From CBDFMG01 sp965221205 [NCBI: bacterium] (lineage in GTDB: Bacteria > SM23-31): 64,000 bases of DNA. The notes beneath the pieces are model-generated. The model was not told the DNA's origin. It worked only from the letters and a program-made list of their open reading frames with translations, and did not search any database. Position numbers and translations under genes: made by a program. The DNA is taken from the NCBI GenBank assembly GCA_965221205.1, contig OZ244870.1:1302001-1366000 (forward strand). Reading direction: 5' to 3'. Positions 45,431-55,130 of the stretch are shown here, in pieces (position 1 is the first letter of the stretch; the number at the start of each line of letters is the position of its first letter).

Positions 45431-46447
45431 ATGAAATTGATGGTAACAGGCGGAGCAGGATTTATCGGCAGTAACTTTATCCGGTATGTACTGAGCCGAG
45501 ACTCCGAAATCGAAATAATTAATGTTGACAAACTGACGTATGCAGGGAACCTCGAAAACCTGCATGATGTAGAAAGCAGATATTTGGAACGGTACACCTT
45601 CCATATGGGCGATATCTGTGATGGAGAATTTATCAAGCAGACAATCGTGAATTGTAATGTTGAAGCTATCATTAATTTCGCGGCTGAATCACATGTCGAC
45701 CGTTCAATTTTGGATTCGGATGTGTTCGTTACAACAAATATCGTTGGTGCAAAAGCGCTGCTTGATGCTGCACTTGATACAAATATTTCACTCTTTATAC
45801 AAATTTCAACAGATGAGGTTTATGGTTCGCTCGGGTCTGAGGAAAAGTTTACCGAAGACACTCAAATTGCTCCGAACAACCCTTATTCGGCGAGCAAAGC
45901 TGCCGCTGACCATATTGCCAGAGCATATTACAAGACGTATAAGCTTCCAGTTATAATTACTCGGTGTTCGAACAATTATGGCCCGTACCAATTTCCGGAG
46001 AAATTCATACCCCTTATGATTCTCAATGCTCAAGAAGATATTCCCCTGCCTATTTATGGAAGAGGTGTGAATATCCGGGATTGGATTCACGTCGAAGACC
46101 ATTGTGCAGCTCTCTTTGCAGTGCTGAAAAAGGGAAAACAGGGCGAAGTATATAATATCGGCGGTGAATGTGAACAACAGAATATAGATATTGCATATAA
46201 AATTCTTGATGTGCTATCGAAGCCCCGTTCGCTGATAACGTATGTTACCGACAGACAGGGGCATGATCTCCGCTACGCAACGGATTTTTCAAAGCTCACA
46301 ACACAGCTGGGATGGGAGCCGAAAATCGGATTTGAAGAAGGTCTGGTATCAGCGATTTCATGGTATGTAGAGAATGCACCTTGGCTGGAGAACGTGGAAA
46401 CCAAAGGATATCTCACCTACTACGAAGAGCAGTACGGCAGCCGCTAA
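45431..46447 (+). CDS. rfbB: dTDP-glucose 4,6-dehydratase
   Basis: 338 residues. GGAGFIGSNFIRYVL (NAD site), HVDRSI, STDEVYGSLG with the TDE catalytic triplet (about 124-126), YSASKAAADHI (YxxxK), RCSNNYGPYQFPEKFIPLMI and RDWIHVEDHCAA: the full RmlB/RfbB signature. It makes dTDP-4-keto-6-deoxyglucose. AGGTGT at about 45422 is a weak ribosome binding site. Complete and intact. Confidence 0.95.
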   Translation: MKLMVTGGAGFIGSNFIRYVLSRDSEIEIINVDKLTYAGNLENLHDVESRYLERYTFHMGDICDGEFIKQTIVNCNVEAIINFAAESHVDRSILDSDVFVTTNIVGAKALLDAALDTNISLFIQISTDEVYGSLGSEEKFTEDTQIAPNNPYSASKAAADHIARAYYKTYKLPVIITRCSNNYGPYQFPEKFIPLMILNAQEDIPLPIYGRGVNIRDWIHVEDHCAALFAVLKKGKQGEVYNIGGECEQQNIDIAYKILDVLSKPRSLITYVTDRQGHDLRYATDFSKLTTQLGWEPKIGFEEGLVSAISWYVENAPWLENVETKGYLTYYEEQYGSR

Positions 46448-46537
46448 GAAGACACATTTATACAGTTAAATTTTATAGTCGCTAATGATATAACATGGAT
46501 ATAATTTTAACCATGGTAACAAACAGATTGATTTCGG

Positions 46538-47569
46538 ATGAGAATACTTGTTGTCAGACCAGATCACATTGGTGATATGATTTTAACGACACCATTCCTA
46601 ACTGTTCTTAAGTCTTCTTTTCCGGAGTGGCACGTCTCAGTATTATGCGGCTCATGGTCTTTGCCTGTCCTGCGGAACAACCCAAATTGCGATGAAATAA
46701 TTCAATGTGATTTTCCGTGGCTTGCACGAGGACAACAAACTTCTTGGAGTTCTTTGTTTAATACAGTCCGAAAACTCAGGTCTCAGAAATATGATATCGT
46801 TTTCAATCTTAGAAAAGCTGCAAAATCAGCTGTTGTTACTCGGCTGGTCGGAGGAGCAACAACATGGGGATTTGATGTTGCAAAATCATCCTGGGCACTT
46901 TCACAGACCATTCCTTACAGAACGGATATTCATATTGCAGACCTTTATTGTGATTTCATCGCCCATCATCCGGAATTCTCTGGTTTAATTACGCACAATG
47001 GACTGGAACTTTATCTCGATGAAAAAGATGTGCAATCACTCGAAAAATCAACACCATTACCCGACAGATTTGTAGTCTGTTCACCGGGTGCCGGCTATTC
47101 CGAGAAACTTTGGTTTGCCGACCGGTGGGCCGGTATTGCAGATTGGATAACACAATCTTTGAAACTCACCGTTATTTTTACAGGAGGGAACGGTGAACGG
47201 ACGTTGATTCATGAAATTACCTCAAAAATGAATGAAAATGGTATTGATGTGTCGGGCAAATTATCTATCAGAGAGGCGGCTGTTCTTACAGATAAGGCGA
47301 GCTTTGCTGTGTCTGTCGATTCAGCAATGATGCATATCGCTTCTGCAGTAAAAACACCGGTTATTACCCTCTTCGGTCCGACTAATCCTGATCACTGGGG
47401 ACCCTACCCGAATGGAAGAGCGAACAGTGTTCTCAGTAAAATAAATACGTTTAATCAGGGGAGAGGTTCAACGAACAGATCAGGAGGTATGGATTTCATA
47501 ACCGTACAAGAAGTGCAAAATGCAATTCGAGAAGTGTGCAAAGCAGAGAAATTAACCAAAACAGAATAA
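46538..47569 (+). CDS. Family 9 glycosyltransferase (heptosyltransferase-like)
   Basis: 343 residues. VVRPDHIGDMILTTPFL at the N-terminus is the GT9 'R.D.IGD.vl..P' motif; CSPGAGYSEKLWFADRW and the C-terminal SVDSAMMHIASAVKTPVITLFGPTNP (D-S-x-x-x-H, GPT) are the donor-binding hallmarks of ADP-heptose:LPS heptosyltransferases. It probably adds heptose or a related sugar to the LPS core. Followed 42 bp later by a second GT9 gene. Confidence 0.88.
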   Translation: MRILVVRPDHIGDMILTTPFLTVLKSSFPEWHVSVLCGSWSLPVLRNNPNCDEIIQCDFPWLARGQQTSWSSLFNTVRKLRSQKYDIVFNLRKAAKSAVVTRLVGGATTWGFDVAKSSWALSQTIPYRTDIHIADLYCDFIAHHPEFSGLITHNGLELYLDEKDVQSLEKSTPLPDRFVVCSPGAGYSEKLWFADRWAGIADWITQSLKLTVIFTGGNGERTLIHEITSKMNENGIDVSGKLSIREAAVLTDKASFAVSVDSAMMHIASAVKTPVITLFGPTNPDHWGPYPNGRANSVLSKINTFNQGRGSTNRSGGMDFITVQEVQNAIREVCKAEKLTKTE

Positions 47570-47611
47570 GATTGAGTCGTTGTCGATTGGATGAGAGTTT
47601 ACCTAAATTAA

Positions 47612-48721
47612 ATGAACCGACTACCTGAAAGAGAAATTGAACATATAAAGCAGATTCTTGTGATTGGAGCGCTCGGCATCGGGAATCTTCTTCTCTTTTC
47701 CGGGGGCCTGCGGGGTCTCAGGAGGTTATTCCCAGATGCGCATATTACGATGATTGTCTTGAAAGAGGGATTTAAACATCTCTATGAGCACGATAGGTCT
47801 ATTGATGAGGTTTTGGTGCTTGATGTTGACAATGTGCAGTCAGTATCACAGAAGATATCTTTCCTGAAGGAATTAAGAAAAAAGAAGTTTCAGCTCTGCA
47901 TCACAACATTTCCTGCGAACAGACTTGAATATAATCTTCTTGCATTTGCGTCGGGGGCGAAGTGGCGAATCGCTCATCAATATTCCTCAAAACAGATATG
48001 CTCGTTATCCTTTTTGCAGAGTATCAGAATTCCAGTCGACAAAACACTGCATGATTTTGACCAGAATTGCAATCTGCTCGGACCCTTGGGATATAGCCCG
48101 GAGGCTTCTGAAAATCACGTGTCGCTTCCACTTTTACAAGAGAACCATGAGGAAGCAGAGAAGTATCTGGATGAAAATAATTGTGCAGCTTCATTGGTTA
48201 TCGGTATGCATCCTGGATCGAGTATGGAGAGGAATATGGTGTTAAAACGGTGGGGGAGTGACAAGTTTGCGGAACTGTCACGTTGGCTTGCCGAAACTTA
48301 TGGTGCATATATTCTTCTGTTTGGAGGAAAAGAAGAAGAGCAGCTTCGATACGATATTCATGAAAAAGCACAAACACACACACACGTGATAACGAATTTA
48401 GATTTTCTCACGACGACGGCGCTGATAAGCCGTTGCAACCTTTTCATAACCAACGATTCTGGATTGATGCATGTTGCGGTTACGGCTGGAACACAGACGA
48501 TTGCCCTTTTTGGACCGACCGATCCGGGGCGGACCGCACCGTACGGTAATATCCACAGCGTTGTAAGAACGGGAATTGATTGCAGTCCCTGTTGGTCAAT
48601 TCACAATCTCGGTGTCGGAAATGTTAACTGCATTCACGAGGAAAATCTTTGTCTCACGCAATTGCCGGTGGAAGCGGTTAAAAAAGAAATTGAACTCCGT
48701 TTCAAGAATGTTGAAAAATAA
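47612..48721 (+). CDS. Family 9 glycosyltransferase, second copy
   Basis: 369 residues, GT9: LVIGALGIGNLLLFSGGLRGLRR (the motif reads 'GIGN' where most have 'GD', a common variant), MHPGSSMERNMVLKRWG, NDSGLMHVAVTAGTQTIALFGPTDPGRTAPYG, and a C-terminal cysteine cluster (DCSPCWS, NCIHEENLC) seen in many heptosyltransferase-like enzymes. Acts at the cytosolic face of the inner membrane on lipid A-core. Last gene of the polysaccharide block. Confidence 0.87.
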   Translation: MNRLPEREIEHIKQILVIGALGIGNLLLFSGGLRGLRRLFPDAHITMIVLKEGFKHLYEHDRSIDEVLVLDVDNVQSVSQKISFLKELRKKKFQLCITTFPANRLEYNLLAFASGAKWRIAHQYSSKQICSLSFLQSIRIPVDKTLHDFDQNCNLLGPLGYSPEASENHVSLPLLQENHEEAEKYLDENNCAASLVIGMHPGSSMERNMVLKRWGSDKFAELSRWLAETYGAYILLFGGKEEEQLRYDIHEKAQTHTHVITNLDFLTTTALISRCNLFITNDSGLMHVAVTAGTQTIALFGPTDPGRTAPYGNIHSVVRTGIDCSPCWSIHNLGVGNVNCIHEENLCLTQLPVEAVKKEIELRFKNVEK

Positions 48722-48785
48722 CGATAAATTGAGTACACCGTTTTTCATTTGTGGCATTGAATAAAGAAATAAACAGGTACACATC

Positions 48786-49991
48786 ATGTTTGGTTCACGC
48801 TGGTTTTATTCAAATAAAGGGACATTTAAGGGGCTTCTCTTCATCATTGCACTGCTCATTATCGGTGCACAGGTAGCGTATACTCAGTATATTGTAAAAA
48901 AGCTAAGGGATGACCAACGGGATATAGTCAGGACTTCCGCAAATATCTATTCACTAATTGCCGAAAGCGATATTGATGCAAATTATACTGTATTGCTCGA
49001 CAGAGTTATTCAGCAGATAAGTATTCCGGTAATTTTGACTACCGTTGACGGCGAACCGCAGGCTCATAAAATTGACAGTATTTCTGATTATTCGTTTCCA
49101 TTTCAGGAAGGAACAGTCAGAGAGCTCAGGCGTATGGTTTCAACAATGGACAAGGAAAATCCTCCGATCCCAATAGAATATAACGGTTCGGTATTAAACC
49201 TGATTCATTACGGAAATTCTGAAATGATCCGGCTCCTGAACTGGCTGCCTGCTATTGAACTCGGTATTGTAGGTCTGTTTATCTTTCTTGGCTTCATAGG
49301 TTTCAATAATATTCGCAGGAATGAAGAACGGTTCACTTGGGTTGGAATGGCAAAAGAGACAGCGCATCAGCTCGGTACTCCCATATCATCCTTAATTGGC
49401 TGGCTTGAAATACTCAAGGAGACACGCGAATCTGACCGATTATCTGAAATAGTTACAGAAATGGACAATGATGTCAACCGGTTGACTAAAGTTGCACAGC
49501 GTTTTTCGCAAATCGGATCCAACACAGAATTAGCAGACAGAGATATTATAAAGATTCTCGGTGAAATAGCAGAATATTTCCGAAAAAGACTCCCCCAATC
49601 AGGGGAGGCAGTTATTCTACATGAAAAATATCCGGAGAGTGCCGTTTGCACTATTAATAAAGACCTCTTTGAGTGGTCGATCGAAAATCTGATAAAAAAC
49701 GGATTAGACGCACTTGAAAAAGGAAAAGGTGAAATCATTATTGCATTGTCGATGCACAGCGAGGACAATTGGTATTGTATTGATATAATCGATTCTGGAA
49801 AAGGAATGACAAAACAGCAGCAGAAGCAGATATTCAACCCTGGCTTCAGCACGAAAAAGAGGGGATGGGGTCTCGGACTCAGCTTGGCCAAGAGGATTAT
49901 TGAAGATTACCACGGCGGTAAACTGCTTCTGAAAAGTACCCGGCTCAATGGAGGCACGACGATGCGGATTTTATTGAGTTCCCGCACCTGA
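48786..49991 (+). CDS. Membrane sensor histidine kinase
   Basis: 401 residues. Two membrane helices (about 15-35 and 156-177) enclose a periplasmic sensor segment of about 120 residues. Kinase boxes: H-box KETAHQLGTPISSLIGWLE (phospho-histidine near 194), N-box IENLIKNGLDAL, G1 DIIDSGKGM, F-box FNPGFSTKKRG, G2 GWGLGLSLAKRI. 'AHQLGTP' instead of 'SHELRTP' places it in the HPK subgroup common in this phylum. No response regulator is adjacent, so it is an orphan here. Confidence 0.92.
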   Translation: MFGSRWFYSNKGTFKGLLFIIALLIIGAQVAYTQYIVKKLRDDQRDIVRTSANIYSLIAESDIDANYTVLLDRVIQQISIPVILTTVDGEPQAHKIDSISDYSFPFQEGTVRELRRMVSTMDKENPPIPIEYNGSVLNLIHYGNSEMIRLLNWLPAIELGIVGLFIFLGFIGFNNIRRNEERFTWVGMAKETAHQLGTPISSLIGWLEILKETRESDRLSEIVTEMDNDVNRLTKVAQRFSQIGSNTELADRDIIKILGEIAEYFRKRLPQSGEAVILHEKYPESAVCTINKDLFEWSIENLIKNGLDALEKGKGEIIIALSMHSEDNWYCIDIIDSGKGMTKQQQKQIFNPGFSTKKRGWGLGLSLAKRIIEDYHGGKLLLKSTRLNGGTTMRILLSSRT

Positions 49992-50082
49992 TTTAGCTGG
50001 TGATGTGAAGTTCAAATCAAAAATCGTTACTTTTTATGCCCTTTGTTTCTATATTTTTTAGGATTGAATATAAGAGGACTCA

Positions 50083-51228
50083 ATGAATATAATAGAACAG
50101 ATTCAATCGTTTTTATCTTATTCGGTTTTGAATATAAACTTCGGACGACTCCTCACTGCTTTGGCAATCTTCTTATTCGTTTATACTCTCCGTCAGGTTG
50201 TTCTGAAAATCTGTATCGGGTCATTCCGAAAACTTGCATCCCGTACAAAAACTTCCTTTGATGACCAACTTTTAGAAGCGATTGAACCTCCCGCACGTTT
50301 TTTTCTCGCAGTATTCGGTTTATGGGCGGCATTGGAGTTTATGCTGCTCCCCGAGGAAGCAAACACTTTAGCCGTCCATGTAGTCAGATCACTCTTTGTG
50401 TTTTCAATATTTTGGGCAGCATTTCGCGCCACAACAGTATTATCAGGAATACTCCAAGAACTCGCAAATCGGACTCAAACGAGTACAGACGATCAGCTGG
50501 TTCACTTTGTCGGAAAGTTTCTTCGTATCGCCGTAGTATTAATCGGCACCATGGTGATTGTAAGAGAGTGGGGTTATGATATCACCGGACTGTTAGCCGG
50601 ACTTGGTCTCGGAGGTCTTGCAGTCGCCCTTGCAGCAAAAGAAACAGTATCAAATGTTTTCGGCAGCATAACCATCCTACTCGACAGACCATTTGCTGTC
50701 GGTGACTGGATAGAATCGCCTGCTGTTGAAGGTGTTGTCGAAGATATACATCTTCGTTCAACACGGGTTAGAACATTCGCAAATGCTCTTGTTACTGTTC
50801 CGAATTCTGTTCTTGCAAACGACGCGATTACAAATTGGTCACGAATGAAAAAGCGGCGAATTACGTATAAACTTGGCGTGACGTACAGTACCAAAAGCGA
50901 CCAGATGGAAACATGTGTCAGTGATATAAAAATGATGCTTGAGAGTCATAAGGATATTCATTCTGATATGATTTTTGTGTATTTCACCGATTTTGGGAAC
51001 AGTGCTCTCGAAATTTTCCTTTACTTTTTTACTACTACAACACAATGGCAAGAATATTTGAATGTTCGTCAGGATGTCAACCTCAGAATAATGAAAATCA
51101 TCGAAAGTAATGGTCTGAGTATTGCTTTTCCGAGCAGGAGTATCTATCTCGAATCCACCAATAAAAGCTCTCAGGAGCATTGGGATAAAATAGCAGCGCA
51201 AAACAATCGTAGTGAACCGCAACAATAA
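50083..51228 (+). CDS. MscS-family mechanosensitive channel
   Basis: 381 residues. Membrane helices at about 20-38, 65-85, 100-120 and 150-190; the last is the pore helix GLLAGLGLGGLAVALAAKETVSNVFGS, followed by the conserved beta-domain opening ITILLDRPFAVGDWIE. VPNSVLANDAITNWSRMKKRR is the middle-domain signature. It releases solutes on hypo-osmotic shock in the inner membrane. ORF 51387 of the sigma factor follows after a 160-bp gap. Confidence 0.93.
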   Translation: MNIIEQIQSFLSYSVLNINFGRLLTALAIFLFVYTLRQVVLKICIGSFRKLASRTKTSFDDQLLEAIEPPARFFLAVFGLWAALEFMLLPEEANTLAVHVVRSLFVFSIFWAAFRATTVLSGILQELANRTQTSTDDQLVHFVGKFLRIAVVLIGTMVIVREWGYDITGLLAGLGLGGLAVALAAKETVSNVFGSITILLDRPFAVGDWIESPAVEGVVEDIHLRSTRVRTFANALVTVPNSVLANDAITNWSRMKKRRITYKLGVTYSTKSDQMETCVSDIKMMLESHKDIHSDMIFVYFTDFGNSALEIFLYFFTTTTQWQEYLNVRQDVNLRIMKIIESNGLSIAFPSRSIYLESTNKSSQEHWDKIAAQNNRSEPQQ

Positions 51229-51437
51229 TTCGCTCAGCACGTTATATAGGTGAAACTGTTGTGCTCTTGCGTCAACAGCCCTTACAATGGATTACAATTT
51301 TGTAATCATTTCCATAAATAGAACATTCGATTATCCTACTGCATATAATAGTAATAAAAGTTTTTTTGAATGATTGAATACAGTGATTGTATCTAATATG
51401 TGCAGGTAGAGCTGTACTGCACCTGTCGGAGAATATT

Positions 51438-52004
51438 GTGGTTAATGATGAACGGTCGCTCATAGAGCAAGCAAAAAATGGCGACAGGAGTGCGTTTGAC
51501 CGGTTAACTGAATTATATATGGATAAGGCATATTCGATTGCGTTTGGATATACCGGGAACACAAGTGATACACATGATATAATTCAGGAAGTTTTTTATA
51601 AAGCATACACAAATTTACATCGATTTGATCTGAAATATCCGTTTTCGTCGTGGCTTTTCAGAATTGTTATTAATAGCAGCATTAATTTTTCTAAACGTCG
51701 AAAAAGAAAACGGATAATGTTTCTTGAGCGGATACCGAAATCTGATGTCAATCCGCTAGAACTTACAGTGGCGTCCAGTTCAAATCCTGAAAAGGATTTC
51801 ATCAATGAAGAGATGCGTAAGCTGTTATGGAAAGGGCTTCAAAAACTGCCGGAAAAACAGAGGTCGGCAATTATCCTCTTCGATATCGAGGGATTCTCTC
51901 AGGAAAAGGTTTCTGCCATATTAAAGTGTCCGCAAGGGTCTGTGATGTCACGTATATTTTACGGCAGAAGAAAACTACGAAAATATTTGGAAAAATATAT
52001 TTGA
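51438..52004 (+). CDS. ECF-type RNA polymerase sigma factor (RpoE-like)
   Basis: The frame opens at TTG 51387, but GGAG at 51428-51431 precedes GTG 51438, which I choose; 188 residues. Sigma region 2: IEQAKNGDRSAFDRL and DIIQEVFYKAYTNL with PFSSWLFRIVIN; region 4: LPEKQRSAIILFDIEGFSQEKVSAILKCPQGSVMSRIFYGRRKL. It lacks regions 1 and 3, so it is ECF. It begins a three-gene sigma, anti-sigma, RseB-like cassette that probably governs an envelope-stress regulon. Confidence 0.93.
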   Translation: MVNDERSLIEQAKNGDRSAFDRLTELYMDKAYSIAFGYTGNTSDTHDIIQEVFYKAYTNLHRFDLKYPFSSWLFRIVINSSINFSKRRKRKRIMFLERIPKSDVNPLELTVASSSNPEKDFINEEMRKLLWKGLQKLPEKQRSAIILFDIEGFSQEKVSAILKCPQGSVMSRIFYGRRKLRKYLEKYI

Positions 52005-52070
52005 ATAATTTTTGCATTCGATTATAGTATGTGCAATGTGGGATGACACCGGTTGAGAAAGGGGTTAACA

Positions 52071-52568
52071 ATGAAATGTCAATATGCTCAAAAAAACAGA
52101 TATTCCGATTTTATAATGGTGAAAACAAAAAAACGCATTGAAGAGCACATTGCGGATTGTTCATGTTGTCAGGAAAAATATGCACAAAATGATGCCATTG
52201 AAGCGTTTTTCCAAGAACGTACCGGTCTTTTTTCCATTAAACCCAACCGCTCAGCTCTTGTGCATGCAATTATACAGTACCGTAAAAATAGAGAACACCG
52301 TTGGTGGTACAGTATTCCGAACATACTTCCGTTAGAGCCGGGTTATCGGAGGGCGTTCCTGTTTGGTACGGCATGTGCCATCATATTAATGGGATATATA
52401 ATTTCCTCGATTCCAAACGAGGTTGCACCCTCAATGGAATTTATTCAGACTTCCGGAGAACAGATAGAAGAACTCGATTTTTACCTTCAGGAACATGTAT
52501 TGACGCAGGATACCGATCTTTTCGGCGATTGCACAATTTCAAAAACACTGGCAAGTCTTGACAACTGA
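52071..52568 (+). CDS. Zinc-finger anti-sigma factor, single-pass membrane
   Basis: ATG 52071 with AAAGGGGT upstream; 165 residues. The N-terminal HxxxCxxC motif (EEHIADCSCCQEKY) is the zinc anti-sigma signature; one membrane helix at about 101-119 (FLFGTACAIILMGYIISSI) separates a cytosolic sigma-binding part from a short periplasmic tail. It should hold the sigma factor encoded 66 bp upstream until regulated proteolysis (RseP at 20.6 kb is a candidate). An intermembrane tail of about 45 residues offers the site-1 cleavage point. Confidence 0.85.
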   Translation: MKCQYAQKNRYSDFIMVKTKKRIEEHIADCSCCQEKYAQNDAIEAFFQERTGLFSIKPNRSALVHAIIQYRKNREHRWWYSIPNILPLEPGYRRAFLFGTACAIILMGYIISSIPNEVAPSMEFIQTSGEQIEELDFYLQEHVLTQDTDLFGDCTISKTLASLDN

Positions 52569-52625
52569 TTTGCCGGTAATTCGATATTGCTATTCATATG
52601 GGATTGGAACATTAGTGTTACGATA

Positions 52626-53663
52626 ATGATCATTTTTCAGAAAAATCTATTCAGGTTGCTCAATGAGATTATATTTGCCGCTTGTATATTGTGTAGTTTT
52701 TACACAGTGGCAGCAAGTCAGAACATTCAGAAGCAATCGGAACGAGGTCATAACTTTCTCCAAAAAATTGCCCACTCGGATACACTCTCATTCTCAGCAA
52801 TTACAACATTTGAACGATTGTCGGGACGACGAAAAAATAACGTCAGCCGTTTTGAAGTTATTCGGATTGGCAGAGATAAGGGGCGGTGGCACACGCTTAT
52901 TCCCGAAGACCAAAGTAATGCAATAGATATTCTTGTCGATAATGTATTTTACGAAACATATACTGACAATGACAAGATAGAAGCGTGGCCTCGCAGGACA
53001 CGAGGCTTGTACTTCAATATTGAAAATATTGCTCTGATTCTCAACAACTATTCGGTCACATTTCTTTCGGATGAGTTAATCCAAGATTTTCCTGTGGATG
53101 TGGTTAAAATAAGTCCACGGCAAAGAGACCGCTCTTGGATCAAAGTCTGGGTACATAAATCCAATGGATTTATTTTCAATATGGAACAGTATGACCTTGA
53201 TAATGAAAGATTGTATTTCCTGGAGAGGAAAGAAGTTGTATTCAATTTTTCAGTCGGTCCGAAGCTTTTTGAGGTGAATTTTACTGGTGAAGTTCATGGA
53301 CGGCACATACGAAAAGAGTATGAAAGCATAGCTGATCTGCAAAATGAGTGGAATATGTCTTTCATCGCACCAAAGGTTAATCCTCCCGGTTTTGTGTTGA
53401 AGGAAATTGCTGTCCATATGGACGATGATGAGCCTGTTTTTCAGTATTATTATACCGATGGGATAATTTCATATTCGCTATTTCAGCGGGAATCCGAGCG
53501 GGATGACAGAGAAATGCGCATAGATCGACAGCATGGGGATCTCTATATAAGTGCCAGAAAAAATGGAATTTATTACCGAATGGACGGGGATATTAATCAG
53601 ATTGACCGTGATGTTATTGTACAGTCATTCGAATCGATTCAACCGGTAAAACGTGAAGATTAG
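52626..53663 (+). CDS. Periplasmic RseB/MucB-like regulator
   Basis: The frame opens at 52587; ATG 52626 gives a proper signal segment (about 5-30, ending VAAS), so I use it; about 345 residues. The mature N-terminal domain (FLQKIAHSDTLSFSAITTFERLSGRRKNNVSRFEVIR) has the LolA-like half-barrel pattern of MucB/RseB, with a smaller C-terminal domain (about 240-340; GFVLKEIAVHMDDDEPVFQYYYTDG). RseB binds the anti-sigma factor and delays its cleavage. Order and content match rpoE-rseA-rseB of Proteobacteria. Confidence 0.8.
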   Translation: MIIFQKNLFRLLNEIIFAACILCSFYTVAASQNIQKQSERGHNFLQKIAHSDTLSFSAITTFERLSGRRKNNVSRFEVIRIGRDKGRWHTLIPEDQSNAIDILVDNVFYETYTDNDKIEAWPRRTRGLYFNIENIALILNNYSVTFLSDELIQDFPVDVVKISPRQRDRSWIKVWVHKSNGFIFNMEQYDLDNERLYFLERKEVVFNFSVGPKLFEVNFTGEVHGRHIRKEYESIADLQNEWNMSFIAPKVNPPGFVLKEIAVHMDDDEPVFQYYYTDGIISYSLFQRESERDDREMRIDRQHGDLYISARKNGIYYRMDGDINQIDRDVIVQSFESIQPVKRED

Positions 53664-53810
53664 TCCTTCACGTGTAAAGACCCATTTTCTAAACCAGTTA
53701 TAAACATGAATTGCACTTATGAGTTATATGTTATTTCGAGTGAAACCAAAAGGGTGAGAATGAGCGTCTCTTCAGCAGAATATTTAGTTCACTTTTTTAC
53801 GTTTGTTATT

Positions 53811-54953
53811 TTATTTATTTGCTCGAATTAATTCTCTCTGCCAGTTGGTATCAATTTCTCCATCATAAAATTTACCGGGATTTTCAAGTGCCCACCGCTG
53901 TTTCCTGATGAGCCAGTTTTCAGGATCGAGCTCAAATGCAAGATTCAATTCATGCAGTGCTTTCACATTGTTACTGGCTTTTATGTATTCCGAAGCTTTC
54001 AGAAAATGGTTCCGTGCTTCGTCGGAAGCAAATCCTGGCTCGATCTTCTGCGGTCGTCTGTTTGCGGCTATCTTTCCGGGGACCGAATTTTCACCCCGCT
54101 CGATCCAATCTTCTATTTCTATGATGAGCCGGTCATCTTCGACCTCAGCCTGACGTGGACCTTCAATCAGATTGCCGGATTCATCAAAAAGAAGAATCAG
54201 CGGAATCGTTTTAAATCCGAATAGATTGCCTAGCATATTGTCACTGTCAACAAGGGTTGTGTACTCAGCATTGGCTTTTTCGACATAAGGACGAGCAACA
54301 TCCGCGCCTTGAACATCCATAGCAACAGATATAAATTCAAAGTTTTTATCTCTATTATTTGCGTAAAACTTCTGCCACCCGGGCAGTTGGCCGCGGCATG
54401 TTCACCATGAAGCCCAAACAAATACACCGACTTTTTTACCGAAATAATCAGACAATGAAACAGCTGAACCATCTAAGTCATTCAGGCTGAAGTCATAAGC
54501 AGGTACTTCAAAAGAGTTATTGCTGACCGGTTTGAAGTTAACCATTCCATTATCAGTGAGGATGTTAACGTTAAGAACACGATTTTCAGCATCCCAGTCT
54601 GCTTCATCACCCAGAGCGAGCATTAGATAGGGAACAGGAACAAAATAGGTTCCGCTGCTTTCGTACGCCTTATTCGGATCATTATCGCCTATTTCGAACG
54701 GAATGCACAAGTCCGCCCTGCACATACCGATCTGTCTGCCCGGGACAATGTCCTTAAATTCGAGCCCGAAGTAGCTTTCCAGTGCAGGTACGGCAAAGTA
54801 AATCACCCCATTTGCAATACTATATTCATCAGAGGCAATCGTAATGTTTTCACCGTTCATAGTGAAAGATTCAAGTGGCACAGAATTATTAGTCTGACTG
54901 CATGCATCAAACATCACGCCAGCAAGCCCAAAGAGCACGATTAACTGTTTCAT
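53811..54953 (-). CDS. TlpA-like lipoprotein thioredoxin with in-frame UGA at the redox motif
   Basis: Start ATG 54953 (GAGG 8 nt upstream; ATG 54977 also in frame). A lipoprotein signal ends FDAC. Residues 25-160 form an unusual N-terminal domain (VIYFAVPALESYFGLEF, IGMCRADLCIPFEIG, then YFVPVPYLMLAL, like copper-amine-oxidase N-terminal repeats). A TlpA thioredoxin fold follows: KKVGVFVWASW, then TGA (54404-54402), then TCRGQLPGWQKFY, MDVQGADVARPYV, FKTIPLILLFDESG, and a TPR-like C-terminus. Reading continues in frame after the TGA to 53811 (380 residues). The TGA occupies the first-cysteine position. Either it encodes selenocysteine (a hairpin follows) or a 3-bp deletion in TGG-TGC-GGA-ACA-TGC created it. 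See findings. Confidence 0.75.
54372..54404 (-). other. UGA codon followed by a bSECIS-like hairpin
   Basis: After the UGA (54404-54402), 15 nt separate it from CTGCC-CGGGT-GGCAG (54386-54372), a 5-bp stem with a 5-nt loop whose second base is G. Loop distance from the UGA (about 20 nt) and a G in the first two loop bases fit the loose consensus for bacterial SECIS elements. A competing short palindrome (GCCGCGGC) lies between. The evidence is suggestive only. Confidence 0.35.
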
Positions 54954-55130
54954 GAAATATTCCTCACTTGTTTTCATACTGTGTAATAATAAGAGACATG
55001 ATACCTAATATAGAGGTTTCTTTCTTATCAAGAAAGTACAATTTCTTTATGCTCGAATAAATTAAACAAATAAGAATCCAGAATATTCAAAAGAAAAGGC
55101 TTTATATAATTTATCATTCAAAACTGTATA

